A stretch of DNA of 64,000 bases from Pirellulales bacterium. Lineage in GTDB: Bacteria; Planctomycetota; Planctomycetia; Pirellulales; Thermoguttaceae. Location of the stretch: positions 1 to 64,000 of the forward strand of contig JAFGRD010000009.1 of the NCBI GenBank assembly GCA_016935315.1. Direction: 5' to 3'. A program made the position numbers and the translations under genes. Of the stretch, positions 37,816-45,384 are shown piece by piece (positions within the stretch are counted from its first letter, which is position 1; every line of letters begins with the position of its first letter). The notes below the pieces were generated by a model, which was not told the DNA's origin, made no database searches, and worked only from the letters and a program-made list of their open reading frames with translations.

Positions 37816-38202
37816 ATGGATACTATCACGTTGATTGTCTGCGAATTGGCATCGTACAGCGTGCTGTCGTGGCTGGTTTTCGCCTGCGTCGTCTATGGTG
37901 CAGCGAGGTATGGGGGCGCGGGCTTCGTTCCGTTCGCCCATTTTGCCGTGGTCGTGGTGGTCGTGTTCCTTGATCTTCGCTCGATTGACGCGGAAATGAG
38001 CAAGCCTGGCTGGAACGGCATCCCCGACAGGGACTTCCTTTTCTGCATCGGCATGGCGATGCGAATCGTGGTCATCAATGTCGTTCTGCTGCCGGTGACG
38101 GGCATTGGTCTTTGGCGCCGACAGCATAAGCACGTGCAGGACTGCCCAGCTCTTGCTGCAGACCCAGCAGGGGACAATCCCAACCCGCTGCACGAGACTT
38201 AG
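37816..38202 (+). CDS. Small membrane protein of unknown function
   Basis: 128 residues with three hydrophobic segments (about 12-32, 39-53, 76-94) and a polar His/Asp-containing tail. No family recognised. It lies 78 nt after the methyltransferase gene and shares its lower GC, so it may belong to the same transferred segment. No strong ribosome-binding site is visible before ATG 37816. Confidence 0.5.
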   Translation: MDTITLIVCELASYSVLSWLVFACVVYGAARYGGAGFVPFAHFAVVVVVVFLDLRSIDAEMSKPGWNGIPDRDFLFCIGMAMRIVVINVVLLPVTGIGLWRRQHKHVQDCPALAADPAGDNPNPLHET

Positions 38203-38314
38203 GACAATCCCCCGCAACGCCGGGATTTCGAAGGCGAACAGCCCCGTTTTCTCTCCGCTATGCCGTGCGAAAATCGGGATAGCCACCAAGTTGCTCCTGT
38301 ACGAGTTCTCAGCC

Positions 38315-38343
38315 TTCAACCGGTCCGAACGGCGTGGTACAAT
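38315..38343 (+). promoter_or_regulatory. Promoter candidate for the M23 peptidase gene
   Basis: TTCAAC at 38315-38320, 17 nt, TACAAT at 38338-38343, with the gene starting at 38377. Spacing and both boxes fit a sigma70-type promoter with a short leader of about 27 nt. Confidence 0.55.
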
Positions 38344-38376
38344 GACCACTTGCCACGAAAACTGGGGGAGATGATC

Positions 38377-39927
38377 ATGAAACGACTTGTTTTGCAGGGG
38401 CGACTGCGGCCCGGTCCGTGTGCACGGTGGTACCGCGCGTTTGTCGCTGTGGCGATCGCGATCGGTTTCGGCGGAAGCGTTCCGGCGGCGGAGACGGCGG
38501 GCGAGCGGATCGAGCCGCTGGTGCGCGTGGTCGATCTGGACGTCGGCCAGGCGTGCCAGGTCGAGCTGTGCGACGGCCGCAAGGTCGCGGTGAAGCTGTT
38601 GGACTTGCAGGAGACGGCCGACTCGGTGCGCGAAGCGGTCCGCGAGGCCCGCGTCCACGTCGAGATCGACGGCCGCCGAGTCTGGCTCACGTCGGCTACC
38701 TACCGGCTGCCCGAAACGGTCGGCACGGTGCGCGTCGATTGCCCGGTGACCAAGGGCTACGTCCGCAACAGCAGCAAGACGAACGCCTGGGCCTTGGAGA
38801 AAGACGCCCGGTTGCGGTTCTGGCCGGCCGGGTCGCCGGCAATCCGGCCCGGCACGTTCGTCTACCCCGTGAAGCAACGCTGGTTCGCCAGCGCCACGCA
38901 GATGGCCAACGAGCCCTGCTACGTCGACGCTGGCGAACGACCGGACGTCCGCACCATTTACTATCACTACGGGTTGGACTTCGGCGGGGCCGAGGGGCTG
39001 GTCGAGGTGGTGGCGGCCACCGACGGGCTGGTCGTCTCGGCGCGAACCCAACGGCTGTCGGGCTACGACGACACGCCGGTGCAACCGCGCTACGACGTGG
39101 TCTACGTGCTCGACCGACGCGGCTGGTACTACCGCTACAGCCATTTTCAGTCGATCGATGAGTCGATCCAGCCCGGCGTAACGGTCCGCGCCGGGCAGCG
39201 GCTGGGGCTGCTCGGCAAGGAAGGCGGCAGCGGCGGCTGGACGCACCTGCACTTCGGCGTCTGGGCGCCCCAGCCGTCGGGCAAGTGGGGCTCGCAGGAG
39301 GCCTACGTGTTCGCCTGGGAGGCCTACCTGCGGCAATTCGGGCCGAAGCTGGTCGCGCTGGCACGACCGCACCACCTGGTCTACACGGGCGAGCCGGTCA
39401 CGCTGGACGGCAGCCGGTCGTACAGCGCTGAAGGCCCCATCGCCCGGTTCCACTGGACCTTCACCGACGGCACCACGGCCGAAGGGCCGAAGGTGCGGCG
39501 GACCTACGCCAGGCCCGGCTACTACAGCGAGATCCTCAAGGTGACCGACGCGGCGGGTCGCATCGATTACGACTTCGCCATCGTCCATGTGCACGACCGC
39601 GAGAAGCCCGACGCGTATCCCCACACGATCCACTCGGTCTACTGGCCCACGTTCGGCATCGACCCGGGCGATGAGGTGACGTTCAAGGTCCGCACGTTTG
39701 CCACCACCGACGGCGAGGAGACTTGGGACTTCGGCGACGGCAGCCCGCCGGTCCGCAGCAAGTCGGACGGCAACGTCGAGATGCACGCGAAAGACGGCTA
39801 CGCCGTGGTCAAGCACCGCTTCGAGAAGTCGGGCCATTACCTGGTTCGGGTCGAGCGGACCAGCCGGCATGGATACCAGGCGATCGCGTACGTTGAAGTT
39901 CGCGTCGGCCGACAGCAACAGCAGTAG
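38377..39927 (+). CDS. Exported M23 (LytM-type) metallopeptidase with PKD domains
   Basis: 516 residues with a signal peptide (about 1-38). The LytM zinc ligands are present: 'HYGLDFGG' (His197, Asp201) and 'THLHFGVW' (His290, His292). PKD-like beta-sandwich domains follow at about 335-415 ('LDGSRSYSAEGPIARFHWTF') and 430-515 ('ETWDFGDGSPPV'). M23 enzymes usually cut peptidoglycan cross-links; the PKD parts suggest surface attachment. I prefer ATG 38377 to ATG 38371 because the CTGGGGGAG site ends at 38370, leaving 6 nt. Confidence 0.85.
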   Translation: MKRLVLQGRLRPGPCARWYRAFVAVAIAIGFGGSVPAAETAGERIEPLVRVVDLDVGQACQVELCDGRKVAVKLLDLQETADSVREAVREARVHVEIDGRRVWLTSATYRLPETVGTVRVDCPVTKGYVRNSSKTNAWALEKDARLRFWPAGSPAIRPGTFVYPVKQRWFASATQMANEPCYVDAGERPDVRTIYYHYGLDFGGAEGLVEVVAATDGLVVSARTQRLSGYDDTPVQPRYDVVYVLDRRGWYYRYSHFQSIDESIQPGVTVRAGQRLGLLGKEGGSGGWTHLHFGVWAPQPSGKWGSQEAYVFAWEAYLRQFGPKLVALARPHHLVYTGEPVTLDGSRSYSAEGPIARFHWTFTDGTTAEGPKVRRTYARPGYYSEILKVTDAAGRIDYDFAIVHVHDREKPDAYPHTIHSVYWPTFGIDPGDEVTFKVRTFATTDGEETWDFGDGSPPVRSKSDGNVEMHAKDGYAVVKHRFEKSGHYLVRVERTSRHGYQAIAYVEVRVGRQQQQ

Positions 39928-39936
39928 GACTGTGAC

Positions 39937-40797
39937 GTGCGATTGCCCCGGATGAAGCGGCGACGATTCCTGAAGCTGGCCGGCGGCTCGACGCTGGTGG
40001 CCGGCGCGGCCCTGTTCGGCTATACCTGGCGAATCGAACCGCATTGGATCGAAGTGGTGCGGCGCAAGCTGCCCATCGCCGGGCTGCCCGATTCGCTGCT
40101 GGGCCGAACGCTCGTGCAGATCAGCGACCTGCACGTCGGCCCGATCGTCGACGAGGACTACATCATCGGGGCGGTCGAGCAGGTCTCGTCGCTGGACGCC
40201 GATCTGCTGGTGCTCAGCGGCGACCTGATTACCTATCGCGGCCCGCGGCAGATCGATCAAACCGTGCGCGTGCTCGGGCGTCTTCAGCCCGGGCGGCTGG
40301 CCACGCTGGCCGTACTGGGCAACCACGACTACGGCCATGGCTGGTCGCAGGCGGGCGTGGCCGACGAGCTGGCGGGCCGGCTGGAAGCGTTGGGGATGAC
40401 GATCCTACGCAACCGGCTACAGGACGTGCAGGGGCTGCAAGTCTTGGGCATGGACGACCTCTGGGCGGGACGCTTTGAGGCGGAAACCGTGTTGGGGCAG
40501 CTCGATCGGCAGCGGGCCGCGATCGCCGTGTGTCACAATCCCGACGCCGTCGACCGGCCCGAGTGGTCGGGCTATCGGGGCTGGATTCTCAGCGGCCACA
40601 CGCACGGCGGCCAGTGCAAGCCGCCCTGGCTGGCTCCCCCGCGTCTGCCGGTCCGCAACAAGCGATACAGCGCCGGCGAGATCGATTTGTACGACGGCAG
40701 GCGCCTTTACATCAATCGCGGCCTGGGATATGTCCGCCGCGTGCGTTTCAACGCCCGTCCGGAGATCACCGTATTCACGCTCACCCGCCCGGCGTAG
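39937..40797 (+). CDS. Tat-exported calcineurin-like metallophosphoesterase
   Basis: 286 residues. The N-terminus has a twin-arginine-like 'KRRRFLKLAGG' followed by a hydrophobic stretch, as in YkuE-type enzymes. All five metallophosphoesterase blocks are visible: DLH (near 66), GDLI (near 94), GNHDYGH (near 128) and GHTHGGQ (near 221). The substrate is unknown; relatives act on UDP-diacylglucosamine or other phosphoesters. Starts at GTG 39937 or ATG 39952 are both possible. Its TAG stop lies inside the first unit of a 15-nt tandem repeat. It begins 9 nt after the M23 gene, so the two form an operon. Confidence 0.85.
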   Translation: MRLPRMKRRRFLKLAGGSTLVAGAALFGYTWRIEPHWIEVVRRKLPIAGLPDSLLGRTLVQISDLHVGPIVDEDYIIGAVEQVSSLDADLLVLSGDLITYRGPRQIDQTVRVLGRLQPGRLATLAVLGNHDYGHGWSQAGVADELAGRLEALGMTILRNRLQDVQGLQVLGMDDLWAGRFEAETVLGQLDRQRAAIAVCHNPDAVDRPEWSGYRGWILSGHTHGGQCKPPWLAPPRLPVRNKRYSAGEIDLYDGRRLYINRGLGYVRRVRFNARPEITVFTLTRPA

Positions 40798-40865
40798 TCT
40801 TAGCCGGCGTGTAGTCTGAACTGGCGTTGTCTGAACCGGCGTAGCCCGGACCGGCGTAGCCCGGA
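40789..40865 (+). repeat. Five-copy ~15-nt tandem repeat across the stop codon
   Basis: Units begin at 40789, 40804, 40821, 40836 and 40851. The last two are identical CCGGCGTAGCCCGGA; the others are variants, unit 2 being 17 nt. The stop codon of the phosphoesterase (40795-40797) is in unit 1. Confidence 0.75.
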
Positions 40866-40931
40866 CGGACGACGGATGCTGTTGCCCCCTGTTTGTGCTG
40901 GTCGGGAATGGCCTTCGCCGGCAACCACGCC

Positions 40932-40960
40932 TTTACAGGGCCGGCCCGATCGGACAGAAT
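40932..40960 (+). promoter_or_regulatory. Promoter candidate for greA
   Basis: TTTACA at 40932-40937, 17 nt, CAGAAT at 40955-40960. Transcription would start near 40967, only a few bases before the large terminator hairpin at 40973-41035. Confidence 0.5.
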
Positions 40961-40972
40961 GGGGGACGTTCA

Positions 40973-41035
40973 CCACGACCGTTCGCCACGGCCATGCCAG
41001 CGGCATGGGGCCGGGTGAAGGTCGCGGTTTTTTTT
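40973..41035 (+). terminator. Intrinsic terminator/attenuator in the greA leader
   Basis: A near-perfect long hairpin: CCACGACC (40973-40980) with GGTCGCGG (41020-41027), TTCGCC (40982-40987) with GGTGAA (41014-41019), CGGCC (40989-40993) with GGCCG (41009-41013), ATGCC (40994-40998) with GGCAT (41002-41006), loop AGC. About 23 of 24 pairs form. Eight T residues follow at once (41028-41035). It ends 22 nt before the greA start. Confidence 0.8.
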
Positions 41036-41057
41036 CGCCCTCGTTGGAGAACCCGAC

Positions 41058-41537
41058 ATGTCCGAACGGATTCCCATGACCCGCACCGGCTACGACAAGC
41101 TCAAGGCCGATCTCGACCACCTGCACACCGTCGAGCTGCCCAAGATCCTCGAGCGTCTGGCCAAGGCCCGGGCGGAAGGCGATCTGAGTGAGAACGCCGA
41201 GTATCACGGTGCCCAGGAGAGCCGCGGGCTGATGGAGGCGCGGATCAATGTGCTGCGGGACAAGCTGGCCAGGGCCGTGCTGATCGACGCCTCGAAGCTG
41301 CCGAAGGACGAAGCGGGCTTCGGCAGCACCGTGACCGTCAAGGACCTCGAATTCGACGACGAGGAACAGTTCACGCTGGTCGGGGCGGGCGAGGAGGACT
41401 ACGACGCGGGCAAGATCCTCTTCACCAGCCCGCTGGCGCAAGGGCTGGTCGGCAAGAAGGTGGGCGATCGCGTGGAAATCGATGTGCCGCGAGGGACACT
41501 GAGATTCGAGATCCTCGCGATTGACTTTCCGGAATGA
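41058..41537 (+). CDS. greA: Transcription elongation factor GreA
   Basis: 159 residues, the normal GreA length. GreA enters the RNA polymerase secondary channel and stimulates cleavage of backtracked RNA. The N-terminal coiled coil carries the acidic tip signature '[16 protein letters not shown]' (residues 39-54) with the catalytic acidic pair, and the C-terminal FKBP-like domain ends in 'RFEILAIDF'. TTGGAGAA at 41044-41051 is a good ribosome site. The gene sits directly behind a promoter and a strong terminator, suggesting control by attenuation. Confidence 0.96.
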   Translation: MSERIPMTRTGYDKLKADLDHLHTVELPKILERLAKARAEGDLSENAEYHGAQESRGLMEARINVLRDKLARAVLIDASKLPKDEAGFGSTVTVKDLEFDDEEQFTLVGAGEEDYDAGKILFTSPLAQGLVGKKVGDRVEIDVPRGTLRFEILAIDFPE

Positions 41538-41732
41538 ACGGCCGGCCTCTTTTTCCACCTTGCCAGGGGGCGGCGGACGGTCTCTGCGCGTCGATTCTCC
41601 GCTTCTCGTCGCTTCTTTCCTGGGGCGACTGCGGTGCGTACCGAAACCTGCGGGGGCGATCCGGGTTAAATAGGGTGAGTTTTTCTGGAGTTCACCTTCG
41701 CAAGACGCAGCAGATTACACAGGAGAAGAACG

Positions 41733-42464
41733 ATGAGACAGCGGTTCGTTTGCCTTGCTGGTTGCGCGGCCGTGTTCTGGGCCATCGTGTCGAGTCTACC
41801 GGCGCAAGAGAGGGGGCCACAGCCTCCTCCTGAGGGCGGAAGGAGGATGCGCGGTGGGCCGCCGGGCGCCGGCCAGGCCGCCCCGTTCCAGGCCGCCACG
41901 GTCCCTAAGGACGACGCCGAGAAGAAGATCCTCGACTGCCTGGAGGAAATCAACCGGACGCAGGGCCGGATGATGAACGTGCCTGCGGCAGACGGCCGCT
42001 TGCTGAGGCTGCTGGCCGAGACGACCGGTGCCAAGACGGTGGTCGAAATCGGGACTTCCAACGGGATTTCGGCAATCTGGATTTCCATGGGATTGCGCAA
42101 GACAGGTGGGAAGCTGATCACCCACGAGCTCGACCAGGGACGGGCCGCCCTGGCACGGGAGAACTTCGTCAAAGCTGGTGTCGCCGACATCGTCACGGTG
42201 GTCGAGGGCAACGCCCACGAGACGCTCTCCCGTCTGAAAGGCCCCGTAGACATGGTCTTCATCGACGCCGAAAAGGAAGGCTACCTGGACTATCTCGAGC
42301 AGGTCCTGCCCCTGGTCCGCCCCGGCGGGCTCGTGCTGGCGCACAATATGACAGCCCGCATGGCCCGAGCGGACTTCGCCGAGGCGATCCGAACCGACCC
42401 CAATCTGGAGACGATCCTGTACATGCAGGGCGGCGGGATGAGCGTTTCGCTGAAGAAGATGTGA
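41733..42464 (+). CDS. O-methyltransferase-like protein with signal peptide
   Basis: 243 residues. A signal peptide (1-25, ending LPAQE) and a Pro/Gly-rich linker (26-50) precede a class I SAM-methyltransferase domain of the catechol-O-methyltransferase type: motif I 'VVEIGTSNGISAIW' near 102, acidic 'HELDQGRAA' near 129 and 'VDMVFIDAEKEGYLDY' near 172. Cytosolic relatives methylate catechols with Mg2+. Export of an AdoMet-dependent enzyme would be odd because AdoMet is not known outside the cytosol. ACAGGAGAAG precedes ATG 41733. The next gene has its own promoter. Confidence 0.82.
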   Translation: MRQRFVCLAGCAAVFWAIVSSLPAQERGPQPPPEGGRRMRGGPPGAGQAAPFQAATVPKDDAEKKILDCLEEINRTQGRMMNVPAADGRLLRLLAETTGAKTVVEIGTSNGISAIWISMGLRKTGGKLITHELDQGRAALARENFVKAGVADIVTVVEGNAHETLSRLKGPVDMVFIDAEKEGYLDYLEQVLPLVRPGGLVLAHNMTARMARADFAEAIRTDPNLETILYMQGGGMSVSLKKM

Positions 42465-42469
42465 TTCGC

Positions 42470-42499
42470 TTGCCACGGCTCCTCGCGAGGACTATACTC
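42470..42499 (+). promoter_or_regulatory. Promoter candidate for the cytochrome genes
   Basis: TTGCCA at 42470-42475, 18 nt, TATACT at 42494-42499, about 110 nt before the 4-heme cytochrome start at 42616. Confidence 0.55.
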
Positions 42500-42615
42500 G
42501 TTCGGGCAGTGGCGGCCGGCTGCAAGCGCGCGGGCCGCTTCTGCTCGGATGAGTAATTGTAGCAAAGGCGAGTCGGAGCGAGGTTCAATCTGGCTGCAGC
42601 AAGGGAGAAGAGACG

Positions 42616-43140
42616 ATGCTTAGCGCGACGCGAATGGTAATGCTTGGGACGTTGATCGCCGTGGTGTGTGTGGCCCTGGTCGGCACACTGTCGGCCGTTC
42701 CCTCTGAATCGCAGAAGACTACTCCGCCGGAGGACCAGACCTACGTCGGCGTGAAGGAGTGCGCCTCGTGCCATTTCAAGGCGTTTGCGGCCTGGCAGAA
42801 GACCGGGCACTCCCGCGCGTTCCGCCCACTTACGGAAAAGTACCAAAAGGACCCGAAGTGTCTCAAGTGCCATACCACCGGTTACGGAGAGCCCACCGGC
42901 TACCAGGACGCCTCCGGCACCGATCTGCAAGGGATCACCTGCGAATCGTGCCACGGGCCGGGAAGCAAGCACACGGAGATCTGCAAGGCGTTCGGCGAGA
43001 AGAAGCTCAGCGAAGAAGAGAAGCGGATCGCCAAGCAGTCGATCTGGGAGATCCTGCCGAAGAACGTCTGCATCGAGTGCCACACCGTCCTGGCGCACAA
43101 GGAATCCGAGACGCCGGAGGAGCTCCGACGCAGGCACTAA
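42616..43140 (+). CDS. Exported 4-heme c-type cytochrome (cytochrome c554-like)
   Basis: 174 residues with a signal peptide (about 1-28). Four heme-binding motifs are visible: CASCH near 51, CLKCH near 81, CESCH near 109 and CIECH near 153, in the spacing of cytochrome c554-family proteins. It should be a periplasmic electron carrier. Its TAA stop (43138-43140) is the first codon of a dispersed repeat copy that leads into the next cytochrome gene. AGGGAGAAG precedes the ATG. Confidence 0.88.
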   Translation: MLSATRMVMLGTLIAVVCVALVGTLSAVPSESQKTTPPEDQTYVGVKECASCHFKAFAAWQKTGHSRAFRPLTEKYQKDPKCLKCHTTGYGEPTGYQDASGTDLQGITCESCHGPGSKHTEICKAFGEKKLSEEEKRIAKQSIWEILPKNVCIECHTVLAHKESETPEELRRRH

Positions 43141-43197
43141 GGACTCGCAAAAGAGTAAGTTGGACATACATGAAAGCGCAAGGACGCGCAGCGGTCT
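43138..43197 (+). repeat. Solo copy of the dispersed repeat between the cytochrome genes
   Basis: Begins at the TAA stop of the 4-heme cytochrome (TAAGGACTCGCA) and runs through the ATG of the 11-heme cytochrome (43170). From AAGTTGG onward it matches the right end of the MITE-like element (minus strand, 22028 to 21971) at all but about one position for nearly 40 nt. Confidence 0.7.
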
Positions 43198-45305
43198 TGC
43201 CGGGTCTTCTGGCAGTGGCGATCGCCTGGACAGGCCCGGTCGGAGACCTCGCGGCGCAACCGCCGACCGGCCCCCCACCGTCGCCGGAGGAAAATGCCTG
43301 CGCCATGTGCCACGGCACGGCGGCGATGTGGAAGCAGGAGTCGCTCCACCTCTATGTCCCCTGGCAACCGCTTGTCGAGGACGTCCATTGGCAGAACGGC
43401 GTCGCGTGTCACGACTGCCATGGAGGCAATCCCGAGACGTTCGAGCCCGGCGAGCTCCACGCTCGCGAAGACGGCTACCGCAAGCTCGAAGACGTCCGGC
43501 GCGGCTGCGGCGACTGCCATCAGGAACAGGCAGGCGGAGTGTTGGCGGGAGTGCACGCCGAAGCCGGCCGCAGCGACCGGGGCGGTGAGGCCGCAGCGCT
43601 GGACTGCCTGACCTGCCATGGCGAGGACCAGCATCATATCCTCCCGGTGCACGACAGCCGCTCGCCCGTCTTCTTGAACCACCAGGTGGAGACCTGCAGC
43701 CGGTGCCACCCGGGGACAACGAGAACCTTCCGAGCCGGCGCACATGGCCACGGGCTCTACAAGTCCGGGCTGGTATCGGCTGCCGTGTGTGCCGACTGCC
43801 ACGGCGGCCATACGGTGCTCCCTGCGGACGATCCGCGATCGACGCTGCACCGTGCCAACGTCGGCGGCACTTGCGGCCGGTGCCACCGTTTCGTCGCCGA
43901 GGAGATGGCACGGACCGTGCACGGGCGCGGGGAGCCTCGGGCCGATCAGTCGGCGCCCGACGAGGACGCCACGCACAGTCCGACGTGCACCGATTGCCAT
44001 CCGGGACACGATGTCCCGCACGCCGATCGGCTGGGGCTTCGGATGGCGCTTCCCCATCGCTGCGGCAAGTGTCACGTCGACCTGTCCGATCGCTATGCGC
44101 TAAGCGTGCACGGCGAACTCACGGAGCTCGGCTACGGCCCGGCGGCTTCCTGTTCCGATTGCCACGGCGCCCACACGATCCTGCCGACTTCGGATGCCGG
44201 CTCCCGCGTCTCGTCGGAGAATCGCTGGAAGACCTGCCAGGGCTGCCATGCCGGGCTGCGAGCCGGCAGCAGCTTTCTGGACTACGACCCGCATGCCGAT
44301 CACCGCAACGCCGAGGAGTATCCCCTGCTCCACGCCGTGTACGTCGGCTTGCTGAGCCTGCTGATTGCCGTGTTCGGGTTCTTCGGTCTGCACTCTCTGT
44401 TCTGGTTCGTGCGAGGTCTGGTGCACGTGCTCGGGCACGGACGCCCGCGGGGATTGGTGCCCGGCACCACGGCATACCGGCGATTCCCCTTCTCCCAGCG
44501 CATCGCCCACCTGGTGCTGCTGGCTTCCTTCCTGGGGCTGGCGGCGACGGGGCTGCCACTGAAGTTCAGTCAGCACGGCTGGGCGAAGTGGCTGGCACGG
44601 GAGTTGGGCGGCTTCGAAACGACCGGGCGCTGGCACCGGGTCTTCGGCGTGCTGCTGCTGGCCGTCTTCTTGGCATCTCTGGCGGGCATGCTGCGTGCCT
44701 GTCTGGTCCGCCGCAGGCGGGGAGACTCCTGGCGGCAAGTGGTTTTTGGGCCGGATTCCCCGGTGCCCAACCGGCGCGATCTGCGTGATTTCGGCCGGAT
44801 GGGCCTGTGGCTGGTCGGGCTGCGGGCCAAGCCGACGTTCGAGCGTTGGAGCTACTGGGAGAAGTTCGACTTCTGGGGCGCGATGGCCGACGTGGTGATC
44901 ATCGGGCTCAGCGGCCTGGTGCTTTGGTTTCCCGCCCCGTTCTGCGCCCTGCTGCCCGGCAGCGCCATCAACATCGCCAAGGTGATCCATTCCACCCAGG
45001 CGCTGCTGGCAACCGGCTTCGTGTTCGCGATTCACTTCTTCACGGCGCATCTGCGGGCGGAGAAGTTCCCCGCCGATCTGTCGATGATTACGGGGTTGGT
45101 CAGCCAGGAGGAGTTCGCCGAAGAGCGGCCCGAGTTTCTGCGGCGCATGGCTGGCGAAGGCGGGCTGGAGCGTCTGCGGGCCGTGGTGCCTTCGGCCGGC
45201 AGTCTCTGGCTCAGCCGGCTGGTCGCGGTGATCGCCCTTGTGATCGGCCTGGGCCTGCTTGCGGCGATGATCTGGGCCGGCCTGGGGACGTTGCGAGGAA
45301 TTTGA
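43170..45305 (+). CDS. 11-heme c-type cytochrome fused to b-type membrane domain
   Basis: 711 residues. After a signal peptide (about 1-28) the first ~370 residues contain eleven CxxCH motifs (CAMCH, CHDCH, CGDCH, CLTCH, CSRCH, CADCH, CGRCH, CTDCH, CGKCH, CSDCH, CQGCH). The C-terminal part has about five membrane helices and well-placed histidines ('RIAHLVLL', 'RWHRVFGVLL', 'KVIHSTQALL', 'FAIHFFTAHL') resembling a di-heme cytochrome b561 type. It could pass electrons between the quinone pool and periplasmic carriers such as the upstream 4-heme protein. The ATG (43170) and first residues MKAQGRAA come from the repeat copy, so an internal start is conceivable. Confidence 0.85.
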   Translation: MKAQGRAAVLPGLLAVAIAWTGPVGDLAAQPPTGPPPSPEENACAMCHGTAAMWKQESLHLYVPWQPLVEDVHWQNGVACHDCHGGNPETFEPGELHAREDGYRKLEDVRRGCGDCHQEQAGGVLAGVHAEAGRSDRGGEAAALDCLTCHGEDQHHILPVHDSRSPVFLNHQVETCSRCHPGTTRTFRAGAHGHGLYKSGLVSAAVCADCHGGHTVLPADDPRSTLHRANVGGTCGRCHRFVAEEMARTVHGRGEPRADQSAPDEDATHSPTCTDCHPGHDVPHADRLGLRMALPHRCGKCHVDLSDRYALSVHGELTELGYGPAASCSDCHGAHTILPTSDAGSRVSSENRWKTCQGCHAGLRAGSSFLDYDPHADHRNAEEYPLLHAVYVGLLSLLIAVFGFFGLHSLFWFVRGLVHVLGHGRPRGLVPGTTAYRRFPFSQRIAHLVLLASFLGLAATGLPLKFSQHGWAKWLARELGGFETTGRWHRVFGVLLLAVFLASLAGMLRACLVRRRRGDSWRQVVFGPDSPVPNRRDLRDFGRMGLWLVGLRAKPTFERWSYWEKFDFWGAMADVVIIGLSGLVLWFPAPFCALLPGSAINIAKVIHSTQALLATGFVFAIHFFTAHLRAEKFPADLSMITGLVSQEEFAEERPEFLRRMAGEGGLERLRAVVPSAGSLWLSRLVAVIALVIGLGLLAAMIWAGLGTLRGI

Positions 45306-45307
45306 TC

Positions 45308-45343
45308 GAGCGACCCGGCACGCTGGGAAGCCGGTCGTTGCTC
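45308..45343. terminator. Hairpin between convergent cytochrome and trpA genes
   Basis: CGACCCGGC (45311-45319) pairs with GCCGGTCG (45330-45337) with one bulged C, and the flanking GAG/CTC can extend the stem. No T-run; it could act in both directions between the convergent genes. Confidence 0.35.
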
Positions 45344-45384
45344 GTCACCCCCTGCCCCGGTGGCCCGTCGTCGGCCACACGTCG

